From Caldicellulosiruptor saccharolyticus DSM 8903 (lineage in GTDB: Bacteria; Bacillota; Thermoanaerobacteria; Caldicellulosiruptorales; Caldicellulosiruptoraceae), in assembly GCF_000016545.1 (NCBI RefSeq), contig NC_009437.1, positions 1,219,501 to 1,283,500 of the forward strand: 64,000 nt of DNA, in the 5' to 3' direction. Both the position numbers and the translations under genes were made by a program. The notes under the pieces are model-generated. The model made no database searches, had not been told where the DNA came from, and was given only the letters and a program-made list of their open reading frames with translations. Below, one piece after another: positions 1 to 9,386 of the stretch (the stretch's first letter is position 1; the number at the start of each line of letters is the position of its first letter).

Positions 1-207
1 AAAATTTAAGGTCAGTAGGGGAATGTATAGTTAAAGTCATTAAGCAAGCGAATTAAAGGAAAAAGGGGGGTGATAAAAAACGGCTAAAAACATAAGTAAT
101 TATTAAACATTTATTGTAGGAACTAAGTATAAGTTTCAAAATCATACCGTCCAATACGATTAATTGAAGTTAACTATCAAATCAAAAAGAGGGGGTTAGG
201 GTTAAAA
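1..207 (+). promoter_or_regulatory. Leader of the GH9 cellulase gene
   Basis: No gene is seen here. A purine-rich GAGGGGG ribosome-binding site lies near 189-196, upstream of the ATG at 208. A GGGGTGATAAAA block near 66-78 also occurs upstream of the GH74 gene (near 10594-10605), and both genes share an AAGAGGGGGTTA-type ribosome-binding site, which suggests related leaders. No promoter can be assigned with confidence. Confidence 0.45.
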
Positions 208-3200
208 ATGCTTAAACTAAAAAAAGCAATAAAAAGGATAACACTGTGTGTTGCTGTGGTATTTCTATTGCAGATTTTATTTCTATTTTCAGGATACAAT
301 AACAGTGATGTGAAAGCAGCAACAACCTTTAACTATGGTGAAGCTCTTCAAAAAGCAATTATGTTTTATGAATTCCAGATGTCAGGTAAACTGCCATCAT
401 GGATCCGCAACAACTGGCGAGGAGATTCTGGTCTAAATGATGGTAAAGATGTAGGCTTGGATCTTACAGGTGGCTGGCATGATGCAGGCGATCATGTAAA
501 GTTTAATCTACCAATGTCATACAGTGCTTCAATGCTTTCGTGGGCAGTTTATGAGTATAAAGCAGCATTTGAGAAAAGTGGCCAGCTTGAACATATACTT
601 AACCAGATAGAATGGGTAAACGACTACTTTGTAAAATGCCATCCATCAAAGTATGTATACTACTATCAAGTTGGTGATCCAATTGAAGATCATAACTTCT
701 GGGGACCAGCAGAAGTTATGCAAATGAAACGGCCAGCATACAAGTGTGATTTAAATAATCCAGCAAGTTCAGTTGTTGCAGAAACAGCTGCATCCTTGGC
801 TGCAGCTTCAATCGTTATACGTGAAAGAAACAGTCAAAAGGCAGACACATATTTGCAGCATGCGATAGAACTCTTTGATTTTGCTGATAGAACTCGTAGC
901 GATGCAGGGTATACTGCAGCAACCGGCTTTTACACATCAGGTGGCTTTATTGATGATCTTGGCTGGGCGGCAGTGTGGTTATATCTTGCGACAAATGACA
1001 AATCATATTTGGATAAAGCTGAGACGCTTATGGCAGAATATGCCGGTGGCACAAATACATGGACACAGTGCTGGGATGATGTAAGATACGGAGCAATCTT
1101 ACTTTTAGCAAAGATTACTAATAAAGACATATATAAAGGTGCTGTTGAAAGAAATCTTGATCATTGGACATATAACATAACATATACACCTAAGGGTCTT
1201 GCATGGCTAACAGGGTGGGGCTCACTTAGGTATGCTACAACTGCAGCTTTCTTAGCGTTTGTTTATGCAGATTGGTCGGGATGTCCAGAAAATAAGCGAA
1301 CAGCTTATCTAAAATTTGGTGAGAGTCAGATTAACTATGCATTAGGTTCAACAGGAAGAAGCTTTTTGGTAGGATTTGGACAAAATTATCCACAACATCC
1401 ACATCATAGAAATGCACATAGTTCATGGGCGAACAGTATGCGAATACCCGAATATCATCGACACATACTTTATGGTGCATTAGTAGGTGGACCAGGCTCT
1501 GATGATAGTTACAATGATGATATTACTGACTATGTACAAAACGAGGTGGCTTGTGACTACAATGCTGGTATTGTTGGTGCTCTAGCAAAAATGTACCTTA
1601 TGTATGGAGGAGACCCAATACCTAATTTCAAAGCTATCGAAAAGCCAACTAATGATGAAATTTTTGTTGAATCCAAGTTTGGTAATTCACAGGGTGCAAA
1701 CTATACTGAAATAATTTCATACATTTATAACAGAACGGGATGGCCACCACGGGTCACAGATAATTTAAACTTTAAGTATTTTATTGACCTAAGTGAGTTA
1801 ATCAAGGCTGGGTATGGTCCTGATATTGTTAAAGTAGAGACATATTATTCGGAAGGTGGAAAAATATCTGGACCATACGTATGGAATGCGTCAAAGAACA
1901 TTTACTATATATTGGTTGATTTTACAGGAACAAAAATATACCCAGGTGGGGAAGTAGAACACAAAAAACAAGCTCAATTTAAGATCTCTGTACCACAAGG
2001 CGTTCCATGGGATCCAACTAATGACCCATCTTATGCAGGATTAACAAAAGAACTTAGTAAGAATAAATTCATAGCAGCTTATGAAGGTAATGTGCTGGTA
2101 TGGGGACAAGAACCAGAGGGATCCTCAAGTTCAACGCCAACACCAACACCTGTGCCGACGGTGACAGTAACACCGACGCCGACACCGACAGTAACAGTAA
2201 CGCCAACCCCGACGCCGACAGTAACAGCGACTCCAACACCTACACCTACACCTGTTAGCACACCTGCGACAGGTGGGCAGATAAAGGTACTGTATGCTAA
2301 CAAGGAGACAAACAGCACTACAAACACGATAAGGCCATGGTTGAAGGTAGTGAATAGTGGCAGCAGTAGTATAGATTTGAGCAGGGTAACGATAAGGTAC
2401 TGGTACACGGTAGATGGTGAGAGGGCACAGAGTGCGGTATCAGACTGGGCACAGATAGGAGCAAGCAATGTAACATTCAAGTTTGTAAAGCTGAGCAGTA
2501 GTGTAAGTGGAGCGGATTATTACTTGGAGATAGGATTTAAGAGTGGAGCAGGGCAGTTACAGCCTGGGAAGGACACAGGAGAGATACAGATAAGATTTAA
2601 CAAGGATGACTGGAGCAATTACAATCAGGGGAATGACTGGTCATGGTTACAGAGCATGACGAGTTATGGAGAGAATGAGAAGGTAACGGCGTATATAGAT
2701 GGTGTGCTGGTATGGGGACAGGAGCCGAGTGGAGCGACACCTGCGCCAGCCCCGACAGCGACGTCGACACCTACACCAACAGTAACACCGACGCCGACAC
2801 CGACAGTAACAGTAACGCCAACCCCGACGCCGACAGTAACAGCGACTCCAACACCTACACCTACACCTGTTAGCACACCTGCGACAGGTGGGCAGATAAA
2901 GGTACTGTATGCTAACAAGGAGACAAACAGCACTACAAACACGATAAGGCCATGGTTGAAGGTAGTGAATAGTGGCAGCAGTAGTATAGATTTGAGCAGG
3001 GTAACGATAAGGTACTGGTACACGGTAGATGGTGAGAGGGCACAGAGTGCGATATCAGACTGGGCACAGATAGGAGCAAGCAATGTAACATTCAAGTTTG
3101 TGAAGCTGAGTAGTAGTGTAAGTGGAGCGGACTATTACTTGGAGATAGGATTTAAGAGTGGAGCAGGGCAGTTGCAGCCTGGGAAGGACACAGGAGAGAT

Positions 3201-3591
3201 ACAGATAAGATTTAACAAGGATGACTGGAGCAATTACAATCAGGGGAATGACTGGTCATGGTTACAGAGCATGACGAGTTATGGAGAGAATGAGAAGGTA
3301 ACGGCGTATATAGATGGTGTGCTGGTATGGGGACAGGAGCCGAGTGGAACAACACCTGCGCCGACGTCAACACCGACAGTAACGGTAACACCAACACCGA
3401 CACCCACACCAACACCTACACCAACAGTAACACCGACACCAACACCAACACCGGGTAATGGATTAGCAAGAATTGATACAAGCACATTGGTAGGGACTAA
3501 TCAGCACACTGTTGGTATAGAGATAGACTTGATACGGCATTGCGTGGAATCAGGCATGGGGTATGAACTCTGTGAGGGTAGTGCTGAGTAA
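208..3591 (+). CDS. Secreted GH9-CBM3c-CBM3b-CBM3b cellulase (frameshifted before its GH5 module)
   Basis: Extracellular processive endoglucanase of the multimodular Caldicellulosiruptor type. Residues 1-38 form a signal peptide. The GH9 domain spans about 40-480, with the DAGD catalytic-base motif at Asp92/Asp95 and the catalytic acid probably Glu446 in [14 protein letters not shown]3c follows at about 485-632, directly attached as in processive GH9 enzymes. Then come a Pro/Thr linker, a CBM3b (about 688-841), a linker, a second CBM3b (about 893-1046), and a third linker. The frame then enters a GH5 mannanase but is lost near 3500: a GH5-like sequence continues in another frame for about 55 bases and in a third frame from about 3555. 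The ancestral product was GH9-CBM3-CBM3-CBM3-GH5. As it stands, the polypeptide ends with about 30 out-of-frame residues. The GH9 and CBM modules look intact, so the truncated product could still be active. Confidence 0.9.
2269..3345 (+). repeat. Tandem near-identical CBM3b modules plus Pro/Thr linkers
   Basis: Two cellulose-binding modules (2269-2730 and 2884-3345) are almost identical at the nucleotide level, with a 615-base repeat period. They are separated by a low-complexity linker of ACA/CCG-type codons. The start of a third copy lies in the GH74 gene at 13161-13422. Such identity between modules and genes favours recombination and gene conversion. Confidence 0.9.
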
Positions 3592-4303
3592 TGGTTACCG
3601 ATGGACGAAGATACCAGCAAGTGAAGTGGCAAATATTATATCATTGTCAAGAAGTCTTGGTTTCAAAGCTATTATATTAGAAGTACACGACACAACAGGA
3701 TATGGAGAAGATGGGGCAGCGTGTTCATTGGTACAAGCAGTGGAATATTGGAAGGAGATAAAGAGCGTATTAGACGGTAACGAAGATTTTGTAATTATAA
3801 ACATTGGTAATGAGCCGTATGGGAACAATAACTATCAAAACTGGGTTAATGACACGAAGAACGCTATAAAAGCACTTAGAGATGCAGGATTCAAGCACAC
3901 GATAATGGTGGATGCGCCGAACTGGGGTCAGGATTGGTCTAATACTATGAGAGATAATGCCCAGAGCATAATGGAAGCAGATCCGCTGCGCAATTTGGTA
4001 TTTTCGATTCATATGTATGGTGTATACAATACAGCAAGCAAGGTCGAAGAGTACATCAAATCATTTGTTGATAAGGGGTTACCATTGGTTATTGGGGAAT
4101 TTGGACATCAGCACACAGATGGTGACCCTGATGAAGAAGCTATTGTCAGGTATGCAAAACAGTACAAGATAGGATTATTTAGTTGGTCGTGGTGTGGAAA
4201 TTCGAGCTATGTTGGGTATTTGGACATGGTAAACAACTGGGACCCCAATAATCCAACTCCATGGGGGCAATGGTATAAAACTAATGCAATTGGTACAAAG
4301 TAG
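3563..4303 (+). pseudogene. GH5 (subfamily 8-like) beta-mannanase module, detached by frameshift
   Basis: This is the C-terminal catalytic module of the preceding multimodular enzyme, in a different frame. It carries the GH5 acid/base Glu in NIGNEPYG and the nucleophile Glu in VIGEFGHQHTDGD, and it closely resembles GH5_8 mannanases as I recall them (for example the SIHMYG and SWSWCGNS segments). The first about 30 residues of the module lie in two other frames upstream: an LVGTN segment in the cellulase frame, then [17 protein letters not shown] at about 3504-3554. Two single-base losses explain this. The ATG at 3563 is an internal Met (MNSVRVVLS), not a natural start, and there is no ribosome-binding site or signal peptide. 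Unless there are sequencing errors, no secreted mannanase is made from it. Confidence 0.8.
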
Positions 4304-4354
4304 AAGCATAAATAATTCAAAGTGTTAATTGCAAAATTAGTTACTTTTGAACTC

Positions 4355-4385
4355 ACAGGGTGGGTTTTCTGTACGCCCGCCCTGT
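4355..4385 (+). terminator. Terminator after the GH9/GH5 gene
   Basis: Inverted repeat ACAGGGTGGG / CCCGCCCTGT (10 bp with one G-U pair) around an 11-base loop, followed by TAATTTTA. It sits about 50 bases after the GH5 stop. Confidence 0.7.
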
Positions 4386-4558
4386 TAATTTTATGAATAA
4401 ACTTGTTGTAAGAACAGTAATATTAAATTATTTGGACAATTGGCTGGAAAATAACCATTTAATATCATTAATGGTATTCAATTAATAACATACATTTTAG
4501 AAAATGTCATCATAAAATTAAAATATTCTATGCTAAAAATTAAAGGAGTGAAAAGTTA

Positions 4559-6256
4559 ATGCAAAATAAAAATAGTTTAATAATTTTTGCGATACTAATT
4601 GCAACAATATACTTTACGTTACAAGTCATTACGATTGGTTCAAGAGATATCCCAGTAACATATTGGGCTCCTAAGGAAGAAGGATGCATCATTGAAATTT
4701 CTATTGCAAAAGAATTTATAAAAGATTTCTTTGCATATTTTGGTTATGGCGATGGAAAAATTGATGTACAATTTTTAAAAGATAACTCTATAATATTACA
4801 GCAATCTGTTCAAGCTGCTTTTTACCAAGGGAAAATTGTACCAGTAAACAATATTGTTGACAAAATCATCATTGTAACACACGGAAATAATATTGAGATC
4901 AAAGAAATTGCAGCACGGAAGGATTACAAAAATTTCTTAAACTTATCGAAAGCAGTAATTAACATTTTAAAAGGTTCAAAATATATAGGGAATCCTAACA
5001 ATATAGTTGATGAACAGTCAAAAATGAGAACAATTTTAAATTACCGTTACAGTTCATATTTTGATGAAATATATCACGCGAGGACAGCTTATGAACTTTT
5101 AAAGGGATTGCCTCCATATGATTTAGTCCATCCGCCATTGGGTAAGTGGTTAATATCAATCGGAATGGCAATATGGGGAGTAAATCCATTTGGGTGGAGA
5201 TTTGTTAACTTAATTTTTGGTTCAATTGTGTTAGTCCTTATATTAATTTTACTCACAAAACTGTATAAACCATCATTTTGGTGCGGAATAGCAATTACTA
5301 TACTGCTGGCAAGTGACTTTTTGCACAATAGTTTATCGAGGACGGCAAACATTGACACATTTAGTTTGTTTTTTGTTATTTTATGTTCTATTTTTGGGAT
5401 GTCATACATAAATAATATACGCCACATGAGAGAAAAATTAGACAGGACAGATATGGTATACTTTTTGACCTTTTCAGCTGGGGGGTTGGCTTTTGCGTGT
5501 AAATGGAATGCCTTGTATCCAATTATACCTGTACTAACTATTTCATTCGGTTATAAGCTTTATAATATTATAAAAAATAATAACAAAAGTTGGATTTTAA
5601 AAACAGTCAAGCAAGGTGTATTGTCTATTTTAGCTTTCACAATACCTTATTATCTTACGTATTTACCAATAATTATAAAGTATCCATATTACAATTTACC
5701 ATGGGCGATTATAACTGATTTTATAATGTTACAAAAACATATATGGAAATACCATTCAACATTAGTAGCAACGCATCCATTTTCTTCTGAGTGGTATCAA
5801 TGGCTTTTATCAACAAAACCGCTATGGGCTTATTATGATAATTCGCTGCCAACGAATTTGCGTTCGACTATTGCATATTTAGGTAATCCAGTTATGTGGG
5901 GCCTGGGGTTATTAGCAATGGTATATTTATTGGTAGTTGCTGCAAAAAATCCCAAAAACAATTTGAGCCTTTTTATAGTAATTGCAAGTTATGTATCTTC
6001 AATTGTTCCTTGGATTTTCATAAGCAGAATTAAATTCATATATCATTATTACCTCGCATTACCATGGCTTTATATAGCAGTAGTTATGGTAATTGATAAT
6101 CTAAATCTTAAGCAAAGTTTAAAAAAGAAGGTTGCAATTATTTTAAGTGTTTTGGGATTGATTATGCTTGTCATATTCTATCCAGCTGTGAGCGGTTTAA
6201 CAGTATCAGCTAAGTACATAGAGTTATTAAGAATAATGAAAAGTTGGATATTTTAG
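4559..6256 (+). CDS. GT39 protein O-mannosyltransferase (PMT family)
   Basis: Polytopic GT-C glycosyltransferase of the dolichyl/undecaprenyl-phosphate-mannose protein mannosyltransferase family, expected to glycosylate Ser/Thr of exported proteins on the outer membrane face. The catalytic region carries the acidic DEIYHARTAYELL loop and the HPPLGKWLI motif (about residues 168-198). About ten hydrophobic segments follow. Unusually, about 130 residues precede the DE loop after the first membrane segment, where ordinary PMTs place it almost at once. This insert may be an extracytoplasmic domain. The ribosome-binding site AAAGGAG lies just upstream. In C. bescii, deletion of a GT39 gene in the equivalent position is reported to abolish glycosylation of secreted cellulases and growth on crystalline cellulose. 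I infer the same client set here. Confidence 0.85.
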   Translation: MQNKNSLIIFAILIATIYFTLQVITIGSRDIPVTYWAPKEEGCIIEISIAKEFIKDFFAYFGYGDGKIDVQFLKDNSIILQQSVQAAFYQGKIVPVNNIVDKIIIVTHGNNIEIKEIAARKDYKNFLNLSKAVINILKGSKYIGNPNNIVDEQSKMRTILNYRYSSYFDEIYHARTAYELLKGLPPYDLVHPPLGKWLISIGMAIWGVNPFGWRFVNLIFGSIVLVLILILLTKLYKPSFWCGIAITILLASDFLHNSLSRTANIDTFSLFFVILCSIFGMSYINNIRHMREKLDRTDMVYFLTFSAGGLAFACKWNALYPIIPVLTISFGYKLYNIIKNNNKSWILKTVKQGVLSILAFTIPYYLTYLPIIIKYPYYNLPWAIITDFIMLQKHIWKYHSTLVATHPFSSEWYQWLLSTKPLWAYYDNSLPTNLRSTIAYLGNPVMWGLGLLAMVYLLVVAAKNPKNNLSLFIVIASYVSSIVPWIFISRIKFIYHYYLALPWLYIAVVMVIDNLNLKQSLKKKVAIILSVLGLIMLVIFYPAVSGLTVSAKYIELLRIMKSWIF

Positions 6257-6295
6257 CATAATAGTATAAGCATAAAAAGGAGATTGGAAAACAAG

Positions 6296-7753
6296 ATGAC
6301 AAATAAAAAATTTGAAGCAATAAACAAGCAAGACATTGCAAATGAGAAAGATGGAGTAATTATTGTGTATGGTATCCTAACTACAATATTGTTATTGAGT
6401 TGGTGGATTTTTAATTTAAGTGAAGCAATATTTAAAAGCAGACAACCAGATAGGATAATAGTAGGTATTACAACATTAATTGGAGTTATTTTATACAGTT
6501 ATTACTTGATTTTTGGTGATAAAAAGTCATTCGTTACAAAAGCAGAATTAATATGGATGTTAATAGTAGCATTTTTTGTAAGGTTAGCTTTAGGTAGGGC
6601 AGTATCAGGACATCCAATAGATGTAAACTGCTTCAAGGCATGGATGAATATTGTTTCAAATGATATGTTCAATATTTATGAAAAGAATATTTTTATTGAC
6701 TATTTACCAGGATATTTAATTGTCTTGGCATTATTTAAAAACATTGTTTCAATTGTTTCATATTCTATTTCAGAAGAACTACTTATCAAATTACCGAACA
6801 TTATAGCTGATGTTGCTATTATAATTATGGTGTTAGGACTTAAACGGAAGTTTGGAAGTCGACTAACGCGAGTGGAAAGTATAGTAATTTTATTTAATCC
6901 AGTACTAATAATGCTTTCCTCACTGTGGGGTCAAAGTGACAACTTTGTATCAATGTTATTTGTTGTATTATTTGTAAGTTTAGTTTATAATTCTCATATT
7001 TTAACTGGATGTGTAACAGCATATTTATTATTCACTAAACCCCAATTTATTTTATATTTACCACTAATAGTACTGTACTGGATATACAATCTTTGGATAA
7101 GAAATAATACAAAGGACGTAATAAAACAAATAATTTCTTTTGGCATTCTAAGTAGTGCTTTATATTTTCTTTTTATGCCTTATAAAGATATATTATGGCT
7201 TCCTGCGTTTTTTGCGAAAGTAGCAGGAGAATATCCTTACTATACAGTAAATGCATTTAATATCTATTACGCTGCGGGTCTTAACTGGGTTAAAATAGGC
7301 GGTATGTACAATTTCATAAATCTAATTGTATTGGCAATTGCCTACATTTTGGTGTTAGTGCAATTTGGCCTTGGATTGAATAAAACAAACGATAAGATAG
7401 TCCAACTAAAGTATCTTATGCAAGGTGGTTTAATAGTTGGTTTACTTTCGTATAATTTTATGACTGGGATGCATGAGAGGTACGCTATATTTGCATGGTT
7501 ATTTTGCCTAATGTTATATTTGATGAGTAATGACATAATATTGTTAAGGGGTGCAGTGGTTATCTCGTTGTTATCATTTATGAATATATCTAAGGTTTTA
7601 GACCTTTCTCTGTCAAATATTTATTTTGTACAAAGAGAGTTTTCTAACTTTTTAGTGGCAATAGCCAATATTATGATTCTCATCGTGCTACTTTACGTTA
7701 TTATTCACAACCTACTGAAATGCAAGAAAAAAGGTATAGGTGTTAGAGAGTAA
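6296..7753 (+). CDS. Gpi18-like GT-C membrane mannosyltransferase
   Basis: Polytopic integral membrane protein of about 485 residues with about 11-12 membrane segments. The segments YLPGYL, SSLWGQSDN, FTKPQF, VNAFNIYY and MHERYAIFAW are typical of the COG5542/Gpi18-like family of lipid-linked-sugar mannosyltransferases. It lies about 40 bases after the GT39 gene, so probably in the same transcript. Together they could form a two-step O-glycosylation pathway, with initiation by the PMT and extension by this enzyme. The AAGGAG ribosome-binding site at 6277-6282 is only one base from a TTG at 6284, so the ATG at 6296 is the better start. The acceptor and donor are not visible in the sequence. 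Confidence 0.75.
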   Translation: MTNKKFEAINKQDIANEKDGVIIVYGILTTILLLSWWIFNLSEAIFKSRQPDRIIVGITTLIGVILYSYYLIFGDKKSFVTKAELIWMLIVAFFVRLALGRAVSGHPIDVNCFKAWMNIVSNDMFNIYEKNIFIDYLPGYLIVLALFKNIVSIVSYSISEELLIKLPNIIADVAIIIMVLGLKRKFGSRLTRVESIVILFNPVLIMLSSLWGQSDNFVSMLFVVLFVSLVYNSHILTGCVTAYLLFTKPQFILYLPLIVLYWIYNLWIRNNTKDVIKQIISFGILSSALYFLFMPYKDILWLPAFFAKVAGEYPYYTVNAFNIYYAAGLNWVKIGGMYNFINLIVLAIAYILVLVQFGLGLNKTNDKIVQLKYLMQGGLIVGLLSYNFMTGMHERYAIFAWLFCLMLYLMSNDIILLRGAVVISLLSFMNISKVLDLSLSNIYFVQREFSNFLVAIANIMILIVLLYVIIHNLLKCKKKGIGVRE

Positions 7754-7794
7754 AAATACAAAAGCAAAAAATATACAAAAGGGGGTGCACTAAA

Positions 7795-9321
7795 ATGAAA
7801 CGCAAAAAGAAGAACAAGGCAGTCCAAAAACAGCTAACGAAAAATCAACCTAAGGAACTTTTAAAGTTGCCTATTATAAGAAGTCTTATAATAGTATTAA
7901 TTTTATCACTGGTGGTGTTCATAATATATGGCACAACTTTAATGGTAGTCAAGAGAAATATTGCTGACCAATTTTTTGCTGTTTCAAACGAAAGTTATCA
8001 AAATGTAGCATACATCAATAGTAAATTGGCTATGTTTGAAAAGAACGGCAAATGGGGAGTAATGGATATAAAAGGAAAAATTATAGCAAAACCTATATAC
8101 GAAAGAATCCTGTTAGAAAGCGAGGGAATGATTCCAGTAAAGATTAGAAATAAATGGGGGTTTATCGATATTCATGGAAAGATTAGAATAAAACCGCAAT
8201 TTGACAATGTATCTGCGTTCACAAATCAGTTAGCAGCTGTATGCATCAATAACAGATGGGGAATTATAGATAAGTCAGGTAATTTTACTATAAAGCCTCA
8301 GTACCAAGATATAATTATACATCCGAATAGAGTGATTCAAGCTAAAAAGCAAAATAAATGGGGGATTATTGATAAAAAGGGCAATCAGATTATTCCTTTT
8401 AAATACAACGAAGTGCAAATTTTAAATTACAAAGGTGTGTTTGTTGCCAAGGAAAAGAGTAATTATAAAGTTATATCAATAGCAAACAAAAAAGAGAGCA
8501 AAGAAAACTACAGCAATTATTCGTTAAACATTGGAAAATTTCTGCCAGTTTTTAGAAATCATAAGTGGGGCGTATTAAATCTTGAAACATTATCAGAACT
8601 TTGTCCACCCATATATGATGAAATATGGGTCCACAATGAAGGTTGGTTTGAACTAAAAAAGGACAAAAAGTTATATATTATGTTTTCTGACGGCAAAATG
8701 TTACCTAAAAATTTTAAAAGGGATTCAGTAGTTGTTTCTTCAAACAAAATAATTTCAATAAAACAAAATAATGGCGTGGTCACGTTATTAAATCTTAATA
8801 CACGAAAAACGATTGACATAAAAGCACAAGATATATCAGTATTTAACAATGGATTAGCGGCAGTTAAGGTTAAAGAAAAATGGGGATTAATAACCGAGAA
8901 GGGAGAATATGTTATTAAACCAAAATATGATTCAATTTGGATAGCTGATAAAGACATAATTGTGACTTATCTTGATAAAAAATGGGGAATAGTAAAGACA
9001 GATGGGAAGGTTTTAATACCCCCAAAATATGACCTAATTGGTGAAGTAAAAGATGAGTATATCGCTTTTTTAAAAAATGGAAAATGGGGTGTAATGAAAA
9101 AAACAGGGAAGATACTTTTGAAACCGAAATTTGACCAAATTGTGATTCATAAAAAGAATTATATATTTGCTAAACAAAATGACATTTGGTTTTTAATAGT
9201 AATTGTGAATAATAAAAAGTACTTTTACAAGTTTAAAACATTTTCTGTAATGAAAATAAATGACAATATTTGGGCATATACTATAGATAAAGGAATGAAA
9301 GTCATTATACTGAAAAAATAA
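7795..9321 (+). CDS. Membrane-anchored WG-repeat protein
   Basis: 508 residues: a Lys-rich cytoplasmic N-terminus, one membrane segment at about 27-52, then an outside domain made of at least eight WG repeats. These recur every 40-50 residues with the core KWG(V/I)(I/M)D..GK...KP.YD, for example KNGKWGVMDIKGK and KEKWGLITEKGE. WG (KWG Leptospira) repeats form beta-rich folds thought to bind partners, with no known catalysis. The ribosome-binding site is AAGGGGG. Its place between two glycosyltransferases and a foldase, inside a cellulase locus, suggests a surface or periplasm-side scaffold for cellulase maturation or cell attachment. That role is inference only. Confidence 0.8.
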   Translation: MKRKKKNKAVQKQLTKNQPKELLKLPIIRSLIIVLILSLVVFIIYGTTLMVVKRNIADQFFAVSNESYQNVAYINSKLAMFEKNGKWGVMDIKGKIIAKPIYERILLESEGMIPVKIRNKWGFIDIHGKIRIKPQFDNVSAFTNQLAAVCINNRWGIIDKSGNFTIKPQYQDIIIHPNRVIQAKKQNKWGIIDKKGNQIIPFKYNEVQILNYKGVFVAKEKSNYKVISIANKKESKENYSNYSLNIGKFLPVFRNHKWGVLNLETLSELCPPIYDEIWVHNEGWFELKKDKKLYIMFSDGKMLPKNFKRDSVVVSSNKIISIKQNNGVVTLLNLNTRKTIDIKAQDISVFNNGLAAVKVKEKWGLITEKGEYVIKPKYDSIWIADKDIIVTYLDKKWGIVKTDGKVLIPPKYDLIGEVKDEYIAFLKNGKWGVMKKTGKILLKPKFDQIVIHKKNYIFAKQNDIWFLIVIVNNKKYFYKFKTFSVMKINDNIWAYTIDKGMKVIILKK

Positions 9322-9386
9322 TGTTAAAGTTACTGGATTATTAAATAGAGAATAACTAAAATATACTATATTAGGAGGCTTATTAC

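Noticed and set aside
2079-3485. Long minus-strand open frames rich in Val-Gly repeats opposite the linkers and CBM3 modules
   Set aside because: They are complements of the Pro/Thr linker codons and CBM3 sequence, present wherever the linkers occur, with no ribosome-binding site.
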